From NCBI GenBank assembly GCA_023417975.1, contig JAEZDX010000121.1, positions 1 through 10,386 of the forward strand: DNA of 10,386 bases, written 5' to 3'. The translations under genes were made by a program, and so were the position numbers. Shown here one piece after another: positions 1-5,346 of the stretch. Position 1 is the stretch's first letter; every line of letters begins with the position of its first letter. This DNA comes from Bacillota bacterium. GTDB taxonomy: Bacteria; Bacillota; Clostridia; Clostridiales; Clostridiaceae. Under the pieces are notes generated by a model that did no database searches, had not been told where the DNA came from, and saw only the letters and a program-made list of their open reading frames with translations.

Positions 1-567
1 ACTATGTTCATCAACATAATTATATTGAATCTGGCAAAAGTCCCAGTCGTATTCATCCAGAAGTTTAATAAACATATCGGAATTTCCGTGGTAAGAAAAG
101 CCGATATTGCGTATTTGACCATTTTGAAGCTTCTCTTTTATCCATTCTTCCACGCCTAGTGCTTTTAGCTTATCCCAAGTTTGTACATCTGTTAGCATAT
201 GCATAAGATAGTAATCAATATGGTCCGTCTGCAGTCTGTTTAGCTGTTCAGTAAAATATTTTTCCAGGCTATTCTTGGATTTTACCATATAATGCGGAAG
301 CTTTGTGGCTATAAAAACACGGTCTCTGCAGGAGTTTCTTTTCAAAATCTCTCCAAGTGCAACTTCACTACCACCGTAAACATATGCCGTATCAAAATAA
401 TTCACTCCATTTTCGATGGCTTCCATAACTTCCTTTTCTGCCTTATCTATATCGATACTGCCTCCATTTTTCGTAAACCTCATGCAGCCATAGCCTAGTA
501 TGGAAAGCTTATTGCCTTTTCTATCCGTCCGATATTGAACCATAGTTTGTTTTTCTGTTGATTCCAT
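1..567 (-). CDS. Aldo/keto reductase, COG1453-like (partial, C-terminal part beyond left edge)
   Basis: Reading the minus strand from ATG 567 gives 189 codons open to the window edge. The start is supported by AGGAGG four to five bases upstream (around 573-580); a second in-frame ATG lies at 543. The protein begins MESTEKQTMVQYRTDRKGNK and shows the (beta/alpha)8 aldo/keto reductase signatures: LGYGCMRF (24-31), then NYFDTAYVYGGSE with catalytic D59 and Y64, K89 in ATKLP, and H123 in DYYLMHM, i.e. the full D-Y-K-H tetrad. The sequence QIRNIGFSYHG (151-161) is the usual strand after the barrel midpoint. The family reduces aldehydes or ketones with NAD(P)H in the cytoplasm. The N-terminus resembles the COG1453 subgroup, which often carries a C-terminal ferredoxin-like 4Fe-4S domain; that part would lie outside the window, so this is inference. 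The substrate is unknown. Confidence 0.93.
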   Translation of the reverse strand, partial: MESTEKQTMVQYRTDRKGNKLSILGYGCMRFTKNGGSIDIDKAEKEVMEAIENGVNYFDTAYVYGGSEVALGEILKRNSCRDRVFIATKLPHYMVKSKNSLEKYFTEQLNRLQTDHIDYYLMHMLTDVQTWDKLKALGVEEWIKEKLQNGQIRNIGFSYHGNSDMFIKLLDEYDWDFCQIQYNYVDEHS

Positions 568-641
568 TTATTAACCTCCTCATAGATACTTTGAAAGCTG
601 TCATCGGCAGCTAAAACATCTTGTAATTAAACATTATCTAA

Positions 642-650
642 ATTATAGCA
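642..650 (-). promoter_or_regulatory. Extended -10 promoter for the aldo/keto reductase
   Basis: On the minus strand the sequence reads TGCTATAAT, an exact TGnTATAAT extended -10. No TTGACA-like -35 is found at 16-19 bp. The palindrome TACCCCTGGGGTA (668-656) sits 8 bp upstream, inside what would be the spacer/-35 region, so a protein bound there could control this promoter. The predicted leader is about 70 nt. Confidence 0.55.
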
Positions 651-655
651 TATTT

Positions 656-686
656 TACCCCAGGGGTACGCGGTTTATGACGAAAA
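656..686 (+). repeat. 31-bp intergenic element, copy 1 (palindrome plus conserved flank)
   Basis: This stretch starts with the perfect 13-bp palindrome TACCCCAGGGGTA and continues CGCG, then TATGACGAAAA. It matches 7819-7849 in the same orientation at 27 of 31 positions; the differences are at 668, 673, 675 and 680. The conservation extends 18 bases to one side of the palindrome, so it is more than a shared operator half. It lies between the exporter ATPase stop and the aldo/keto reductase promoter. It contains TGACGAA (678-684), which fits the old Spo0A box consensus TGNCGAA. The function is unknown. Confidence 0.6.
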
Positions 687-776
687 GAGCAACGTAAGGA
701 TGTTTATTACTTTCCATATAGTATATTTTCAATGTTTTCTTTAATGTTTACTTTTAAAACTTTTTAGGTGGATATC

Positions 777-1700
777 TTACGATACCTTAAAACTGCCTCC
801 GGTGAGCTGCAGGAAGTAATCCTCCAAGGTGTCGTTCATAACGTTAATACCGCTGACTTCCAAGCCATTTTCGGACATTATCCGGTTAATGGCAGCAGCT
901 TCATTTAGCTTTTCGTAGATTCGGATGATTCCTTGATCTATTATTTTATAGTCTGTTATGCCCAGTGATTTTTCGAGTAGGAAGGAAGCCTTTTTATCAT
1001 TATTTATTTTCAGTTCCACATAGCTTCGACTTTTCTTTTTCAGCTCGTCAAACTCAATTTCCTCCAGGAGAGTGCCTTCATGGATAATTCCAATCTTTGT
1101 GGCAATTTGCTGAATTTCACTTAGAATGTGTGAAGATATAAAAACAGTAATTTTTCTTTTCATAGATAGGTCAAGAATCAATTTCCGGATTTCTTTTATA
1201 CCAACCGGATCAAGGCCATTTGTGGGTTCATCCAGAATGAGAAGTTCAGGCTTGTGAAGTAAAGCACGGGCAATGCCAAGTCTTTGCTTCATACCGAGAG
1301 AAAAGCCTTTTACCTTTTTATTTCTTACCTCTGTCATTCCTGTGGATTCAAGTGCTTCTTCCAAATAGCTTTTATTTGTAATGCCCATGAGACGTCTACT
1401 TATTTCCAGATTTTCTGCAGCTGTGAGATTTGGGTAAAAAGCCGAAGCTTCGATAATTGAACCGATTCTTCCGTAGTGAGAATACTGTCCCGGTATAATC
1501 TTCTGCCCGAACATTGATACTTCACCTTCCGTTGGTTTTACTAGTCCCATAATCATTCTTATAGTTGTAGTTTTTCCTGCGCCATTTTGCCCAAGAAAAC
1601 CATATATATCACCTTTTTTTACATTTATGTTTACTCCGCTTACTGCCTTTTTATTTTTATATTGCTTTGAAAGATTAGTAGTTTTCAATACATATTCCAT
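777..1700 (-). CDS. ABC transporter ATPase, BcrA/LanF-type (antimicrobial peptide export or resistance)
   Basis: This is a complete single nucleotide-binding domain followed by an approximately 90-residue C-terminal extension, typical of BcrA/LanF/CprA proteins (about 300 aa). Numbered from the upstream ATG at 1706, Walker A GQNGAGKT is 39-46, the signature FSLGMKQ is 135-141 (a degenerate LSGGQ as in BcrA relatives), Walker B LLILDE is 155-160, and the H-loop histidine is 193 in SSH. The ATG at 1706 directly abuts the GGAGG (1711-1707), so the ATG at 1700, six bases downstream of it, is the better start (307 aa). It is the last gene of a three-gene operon, 22 nt after the upstream permease. 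It should power efflux or removal of a peptide antibiotic through the two permeases; the specific substrate is inference. Confidence 0.93.
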   Translation of the reverse strand: MEYVLKTTNLSKQYKNKKAVSGVNINVKKGDIYGFLGQNGAGKTTTIRMIMGLVKPTEGEVSMFGQKIIPGQYSHYGRIGSIIEASAFYPNLTAAENLEISRRLMGITNKSYLEEALESTGMTEVRNKKVKGFSLGMKQRLGIARALLHKPELLILDEPTNGLDPVGIKEIRKLILDLSMKRKITVFISSHILSEIQQIATKIGIIHEGTLLEEIEFDELKKKSRSYVELKINNDKKASFLLEKSLGITDYKIIDQGIIRIYEKLNEAAAINRIMSENGLEVSGINVMNDTLEDYFLQLTGGSFKVS

Positions 1701-1722
1701 TTCCATCCTCCATTAAATATAT

Positions 1723-2457
1723 TTATTTATATACATCACTTTTTGAATATTGAACAGCTCCAGCTATAAAAGCAGATACAAAGATAACTGAACACACTAT
1801 GATAATCTGTTTAAACTCAGCCCTGTCGATGGATGCAACTATAAGAAAAGTTGAAACCAACTTATCCGGTATGCAGGTAGGTAAAAAGAGACTGTACTTT
1901 GTATTAATAAAAATTATATATACTATAAAATAGCCAATACCCGTAAGTATATAAGTTCCCGCAGCCTTTATAAGGTTAGTGATCAAAACCGTAACCGGAA
2001 CAAGTATAAAATTAACACAACATACAATTGCTGTAACCTTAAAGAACTTTGCAAATAATTCAAGGTCAGGAAGTTTTCCTATATTAAGCACGCCTAAAAA
2101 CATGCTGGAAAGGAAAAAAGCAAAATATAAGAAAATAGTTAAAATCAGTATTATGACTAGCTTTGCCATATATATAAATAATCTGGGGATTGGGTAGGTA
2201 AACAGTGTACTGATGGAACCATCAGCGTATTCGTAAGCAAAAGCATATCCTGAAAATACTGCTACAAGTAAAAGCGACAACGGATTCAAGCAATTCAGTC
2301 CTGTGACGGCAATAACATCCCAGCTTAACTTGGAACTCGGAGCTGCTGCTATTAAAATTGCAGTTGAAGCTGTCAAAAAACCTGCAATTACTGCCATCAA
2401 CGGTATGAAGCTTCTTTTGTACTTTCTTAGTTCCGTATATAAAACGCTCCAAAACAT
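1723..2457 (-). CDS. ABC-2 type permease subunit (LanE/LanG/CprB-like), second in operon
   Basis: This is a 244-residue integral membrane protein with about six hydrophobic segments (roughly 17-40, 55-75, 90-122, 140-160, 165-185 and 215-238). It begins MFWSVLYTELRKYKRSF, the short cytoplasmic entry helix with basic residues that is typical of ABC-2 exporters. The loop FAYEYADGSISTLFTYPIPR (about 73-92) matches the conserved E...G(S/T)...L(F)..P motif of that class. The start ATG has GGAGG six bases upstream. The size and the pairing with a second permease of similar length match the two-permease LanFEG/CprABC arrangement rather than the 650-residue single-permease BceB type. It lies 26 nt downstream of the first permease gene. 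Confidence 0.88.
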   Translation of the reverse strand: MFWSVLYTELRKYKRSFIPLMAVIAGFLTASTAILIAAAPSSKLSWDVIAVTGLNCLNPLSLLLVAVFSGYAFAYEYADGSISTLFTYPIPRLFIYMAKLVIILILTIFLYFAFFLSSMFLGVLNIGKLPDLELFAKFFKVTAIVCCVNFILVPVTVLITNLIKAAGTYILTGIGYFIVYIIFINTKYSLFLPTCIPDKLVSTFLIVASIDRAEFKQIIIVCSVIFVSAFIAGAVQYSKSDVYK

Positions 2458-2483
2458 TTTATTCCTCCAGTCTATAGTTTGGT

Positions 2484-3242
2484 TTAATACATATCGGAGT
2501 TTTTATAATAAAGAAGGCTTAGGCTTAAGGCTGCAGCTGCCAATATTATGAGAAACGCAGCGGAGAAAGTATTATTAATGGTTACATCTTTATAGTAGTT
2601 GGTAAAAATATAATCATTTGAATGAAATAATTTGGCGGCTACTAACGTAGGAGTCATCAGTGGGCATATATAGGCATTATTTTTTAAATGAAAGGGGAAA
2701 ACAAGCATTAAATAACTTAGTACAAGTACTGAGGAAAGTGTAAATTTCTTTATTACTACTGCAAGCATGGACACTAAGACCGATAGTAAAGAGTAAGAAA
2801 AAGCATACCATAGCGTAACTTTAATTAAGCTAATGAATAAGTTCATGGATAATGCTGTTTTCAAAGCCACAATTCCAAATAGCAATTGGGATAGAGCAGA
2901 TACTGCATTGATAAGGGTAATAAGGCATACTAAACATGTAAGTTTTGCAATAAGGATATGAAATTTAGATACCTTTGAGGTAAATAAGTAGGAAGCTGTA
3001 TTATATTGATACTCCATACTAAAGATGAAGGTGGAAATTAAAACCACAGTAGTTACCATGGAAAATACTTTAATTTCCTGAGCCGAAGATAAAAACCATT
3101 CCCAGCCAATATTGTGGGAGTTTTCTCCAAAAACATACTGAAGATATTTGACTATAGAAGGAATAACGCTTGCTATCAGTGAAAGCATGAGCATCTTAGA
3201 CCTTCTAAGCTTTAAAAATTCCGTTGATAACACATTCAACAT
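2484..3242 (-). CDS. ABC-2 type permease subunit, first gene of exporter operon
   Basis: This is a 252-residue membrane protein. It starts MLNVLSTEFLKLRRSKM, a hallmark N-terminus of ABC-2 permeases linked to BcrA-like ATPases (E-x-LKLRRS). About six transmembrane segments are visible, with the FSMEYQYNTASYLFTSKVSK loop (about 74-93) after the second. GAGGTG five bases upstream of ATG 3242 supports the start. It heads the exporter transcription unit, directly downstream of the proposed direct-repeat operator and a TAATAT -10. It is similar in length and topology to the next permease but clearly different in sequence, so the two probably form a heterodimeric channel. Confidence 0.88.
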   Translation of the reverse strand: MLNVLSTEFLKLRRSKMLMLSLIASVIPSIVKYLQYVFGENSHNIGWEWFLSSAQEIKVFSMVTTVVLISTFIFSMEYQYNTASYLFTSKVSKFHILIAKLTCLVCLITLINAVSALSQLLFGIVALKTALSMNLFISLIKVTLWYAFSYSLLSVLVSMLAVVIKKFTLSSVLVLSYLMLVFPFHLKNNAYICPLMTPTLVAAKLFHSNDYIFTNYYKDVTINNTFSAAFLIILAAAALSLSLLYYKNSDMY

Positions 3243-3279
3243 AAAAACACCTCGTTAGCTTTATTAATTACATATTTTT

Positions 3280-3285
3280 ATATTA
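3280..3285 (-). promoter_or_regulatory. Candidate -10 element of the exporter operon
   Basis: On the minus strand TAATAT lies about 37 nt upstream of the first permease start. No reasonable -35 is found 16-18 bp upstream, which is what an activator-dependent promoter would show. The 9-bp direct repeats end 27 bp upstream. The alternative TATAAA two to three bases further on is equally possible. Confidence 0.4.
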
Positions 3286-3312
3286 GCCTATTTAGCTTAC
3301 ACTGCATTAAAG

Positions 3313-3332
3313 AATTCCTTACAAATTCCTTA
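3313..3332 (-). promoter_or_regulatory. Direct-repeat operator, likely response-regulator binding site
   Basis: On the minus strand TAAGGAATT occurs twice exactly, with start-to-start spacing of 11 bp (3332-3324 and 3321-3313). OmpR/PhoB-family regulators bind as head-to-tail dimers to direct repeats one helical turn apart, and lantibiotic LanR boxes follow this pattern. The site lies just after the two-component terminator and just upstream of the exporter promoter. The natural reading is that the response regulator encoded at 4307-5005 activates the exporter here. The repeat itself is seen in the sequence; its binder is inferred. Confidence 0.6.
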
Positions 3333-3339
3333 AATGAGC

Positions 3340-3362
3340 AAAAAAAGTATGCAAAAGCATAC
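3340..3362 (-). terminator. Intrinsic terminator after the sensor kinase gene
   Basis: On the minus strand GTATGC-TTTT-GCATAC forms a perfect 6-bp stem with a 4-nt loop, followed by seven T residues. It begins 14 nt after the kinase stop codon. It splits the two-component genes and the exporter genes into separate transcription units, although partial read-through is possible. Confidence 0.88.
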
Positions 3363-3376
3363 CTTTAATTTGACTC

Positions 3377-4300
3377 CTAGAATTTTAAAAGATAAAAATA
3401 AAAAGCAGTTTTTTCACCCGGAATACTGGATACAAAGATTTCTCCTTTTTGCTTTATTGTAAGTTGTTTGGTTATGGCCAATCCCAATCCATTTCCGTGC
3501 ATTTTTCCGTTTCTTGATATTTCTGCAGTATACAGCCTGTCAAATAAAAATTGAATATCCTTCTCGGGGATTCCTTTTCCGTTATCCCAAACCTCAATCC
3601 ATACTTTGTCCATGTCCTCCTTTAAGGAGATGCCGATTTTACCTCCGCTGCTGCCGTATCTTAATGAATTTGATATAAGGTTTTGAATAATTCTTTGTAT
3701 ACTTAATTCCTCTCCCCATACAAATACAGCTTCTTTAGGCAGCTGTATTTCGGGAGTTATTCCGTTTATAACAAACTCTTCATAGAAGGAAGCAATAACT
3801 TCCTTGATTATACTTATAACATCAGTTTTCTGAAGCTTAATAACGGTATCCTCAGCTTCAAGCTTTGAAAGCTCAAAGAATTCCTGAATCATCTTATATA
3901 AAACTTGTCCTTTTGATTGTATTATATCCAGATAATCTTTCCGTTCATCAACAGTCATATTTCCGCTTTTTTGGAGTGCTTCTACATAGCCTAATAGCGA
4001 AGTCAAAGGAGTACGTATATCATGAGATATATTTGTTATTAGCTGCTTGTGAGACAATTCCAACCTGTTTTTCTCATCCAGCACATCTTGAAATTTATCC
4101 ATAAGTATATTCAGTTCCGCGCTCATGTTTCCTAATGTCTTATACTTCAGTCCTGTATTTATTCTTCTGCTGAAGTCAAGCTTGCGAATCTCAGACAAAG
4201 CAGCAGTAATATAATTTATTCCTCTTTTTATAGCAATTCGATTATAAATCAAAATAGCATTTAGAATAACGGATATTATGAGTAATATTTTAATAAGCAT
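3377..4300 (-). CDS. Sensor histidine kinase with one N-terminal TM and no extracellular domain
   Basis: This 307-residue kinase has a single hydrophobic segment at about 3-20. A HAMP-like linker follows (about 25-75, including EIRKLDFSRRI). The HisKA domain has H93 in NISHDIRTPLTSL, and the HATPase_c domain has the N-box NLISN (207-211), G1 DNGKG (239-243), F-box region FLFDRLY (251-257) and G2 GNGLGLAI (269-276). All catalytic motifs are intact. There is no second TM or outer loop, so it cannot bind a ligand outside the cell by itself and probably senses within the membrane or through the ABC exporter, as proposed for kinases of the CprK/BceS group. GAGGAG lies within the end of the response-regulator gene, nine bases upstream of the ATG, and the two genes are 6 nt apart. 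The TAG stop is followed by a strong terminator. Confidence 0.93.
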   Translation of the reverse strand: MLIKILLIISVILNAILIYNRIAIKRGINYITAALSEIRKLDFSRRINTGLKYKTLGNMSAELNILMDKFQDVLDEKNRLELSHKQLITNISHDIRTPLTSLLGYVEALQKSGNMTVDERKDYLDIIQSKGQVLYKMIQEFFELSKLEAEDTVIKLQKTDVISIIKEVIASFYEEFVINGITPEIQLPKEAVFVWGEELSIQRIIQNLISNSLRYGSSGGKIGISLKEDMDKVWIEVWDNGKGIPEKDIQFLFDRLYTAEISRNGKMHGNGLGLAITKQLTIKQKGEIFVSSIPGEKTAFYFYLLKF

Positions 4301-4306
4301 ATTTTA

Positions 4307-5005
4307 CTACTCCTCGACCAACTTATATCCGATTCCCCATACAGTCTGAATGTACCTTGGGTTTGACGGATCTATCTCTATTTTTTCACGCAATCTTCTT
4401 ATATGAACCATAACGGTATTTTCATCATTCATATAATCTTCGCCCCAGATAGCCTTAAATAGTTGACTCTTTGTAAAAACTCTCTTTGGATTCATCATAA
4501 AAATTTTCAGTATTTCAAACTCCTTGGCAGTAAGCTGGGTGAGCTTTCCTCCAACTCTTACCTCAAAGGTATGTATATCCATCTCTATATCAAGATGCTT
4601 CAGCTTGACTTTGTTTTCAGCCGGTTCATCGGAAAACCTCAAATACCTTCTCAACTGTGCTTTCACCCTGGCAGTCAATTCTCCCAAACCGAAGGGCTTA
4701 GTCAAATAATCGTCAGCACCAAGGCCAAGTCCTATTATCTTATCTGTTTCATGACACTTTGCGGATAGGATTAACACAGGTATGTTGCTTATGGCTCGCA
4801 GCTTTTGAAGTACCTCATATCCATCTATCATAGGAATCATTATATCTAAGATAATCATTTGATAAGCAGATGAAGAAAACTTAGCAATAGCATCAGCTCC
4901 GTCAAAGACACTGTCCGTATTGTAACCTTCTCTTGTAAGGTGTTCCGCAATAAGACGATTGATTTCCAGATCATCTTCCACAATAAGAATTTTTATATCA
5001 TTCAC
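4307..5005 (-). CDS. OmpR/PhoB-family response regulator
   Basis: The frame is open to an ATG at 5089, but residues before the receiver domain would be a hydrophobic tail unlike any response regulator. GTG 5005 is preferred: it has GGGGG seven bases upstream and gives VNDIKILIVEDD, a 232-residue protein of normal family length. In this numbering the acidic pair is D11/D12, the phospho-acceptor is D54 (MIILD), the switch residue is S81 and the lysine is K103 in LTKPF. A C-terminal winged helix follows, with LTAKEFEILKIFMMNP, the recognition region ENTVMVHIRRLREKIE and the wing RYIQTVWGIGYKL. It is cotranscribed with the kinase. The adjacent exporter operon and its 11-bp-spaced direct repeats are its most likely target. 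The product controls transcription in the cytoplasm. Confidence 0.93.
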   Translation of the reverse strand: MNDIKILIVEDDLEINRLIAEHLTREGYNTDSVFDGADAIAKFSSSAYQMIILDIMIPMIDGYEVLQKLRAISNIPVLILSAKCHETDKIIGLGLGADDYLTKPFGLGELTARVKAQLRRYLRFSDEPAENKVKLKHLDIEMDIHTFEVRVGGKLTQLTAKEFEILKIFMMNPKRVFTKSQLFKAIWGEDYMNDENTVMVHIRRLREKIEIDPSNPRYIQTVWGIGYKLVEE

Positions 5006-5107
5006 AGTTAATCCCCCATTTACAACATGAAACTCAAATATAGCTATTATTGTTAAAAACAGTATATCAAGTATTTCAATGTGCAGCAACTATGCATATT
5101 TGCTTAT

Positions 5108-5151
5108 ATTACAGCCTTTGATTATAAGCTTAAATAATAAAAAGCTGTAAT
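5108..5151. promoter_or_regulatory. Inverted repeat ATTACAGC-N28-GCTGTAAT upstream of the response regulator
   Basis: Exact 8-bp arms lie at 5108-5115 and 5144-5151, with centres 36 bp apart. The right arm contains the candidate -35 of the leftward promoter. It could be a two-site regulatory element controlling the two-component genes, but an AT-rich background makes chance pairs plausible. Confidence 0.3.
5121..5150 (-). promoter_or_regulatory. Candidate promoter of the two-component operon
   Basis: On the minus strand TTACAG (5150-5145) is followed after 18 bp by TATAAT (5126-5121). This would start transcription about 110 nt upstream of the GTG start. A second TATAAT (5158-5153) lacks a good -35. 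Confidence 0.45.
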
Positions 5152-5202
5152 TATTATAACACTTTTCTATGCAAAGCCGATTATTTAGGCTTAGTTTGTA
5201 CA

Positions 5203-5231
5203 TTGTTCACATTATTACAAAATGATATCAT
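5203..5231 (+). promoter_or_regulatory. Candidate promoter of the beta-helix gene
   Basis: TTGTTC (5203-5208), a 17-bp spacer and TATCAT (5226-5231) make a moderate sigma-A promoter about 110 nt upstream of the ATG. The -10 is embedded in the perfect palindrome AAATGATATCATTT (5220-5233), which could be an operator blocking this promoter. Confidence 0.4.
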
Positions 5232-5346
5232 TTACTAAAGTCCAACAACTATATATGTTTAGAGGCTAACACAGCTTTAGAAAAAGTAAGCTTAAAAGGC
5301 AATTAAGTTGCCTGGCCGGTTTATGTATGAGAAAGGATGAAATTTT

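Larger units (their letters stand above)
5006..5346. other. 341-bp divergent intergenic region
   Basis: No convincing gene is found here on either strand. The region separates the leftward two-component genes from the rightward beta-helix gene and is strongly AT-rich. It holds a leftward promoter candidate, a rightward promoter candidate, an inverted repeat and a short palindrome (listed separately). It also holds a GGCAA-TTAAG-TTGCC stem at 5298-5312 in the beta-helix leader, and a 10-bp direct repeat TAAGCTTAAA (5125-5134 and 5287-5296). Confidence 0.6.

Noticed and set aside
292..498. Plus-strand 68-codon frame opposite the aldo/keto reductase
   Set aside because: It is antisense to intact catalytic motifs, with no ribosome-binding site; shadow frame.
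2222..2452. 76-codon minus-strand frame inside the second permease gene
   Set aside because: It overlaps the permease in another frame and has an irregular Cys/Phe-rich composition; no sign of translation.
777..5005. A full lantibiotic biosynthesis cluster
   Set aside because: Only exporter and sensing genes are present. A scan of the intergenic regions shows no leader-type precursor or modification enzyme.
5006..5089. 28-residue hydrophobic N-terminal extension of the response regulator from ATG 5089
   Set aside because: No ribosome-binding site supports it, no OmpR-type regulator has such a tail, and GTG 5005 has a GGGGG site at 7-nt spacing just before the receiver domain.
5298..5312. 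GGCAA-TTAAG-TTGCC as a terminator or riboswitch
   Set aside because: The stem is only 5 bp, no T-run follows, and no conserved riboswitch core was recognised in the beta-helix leader.
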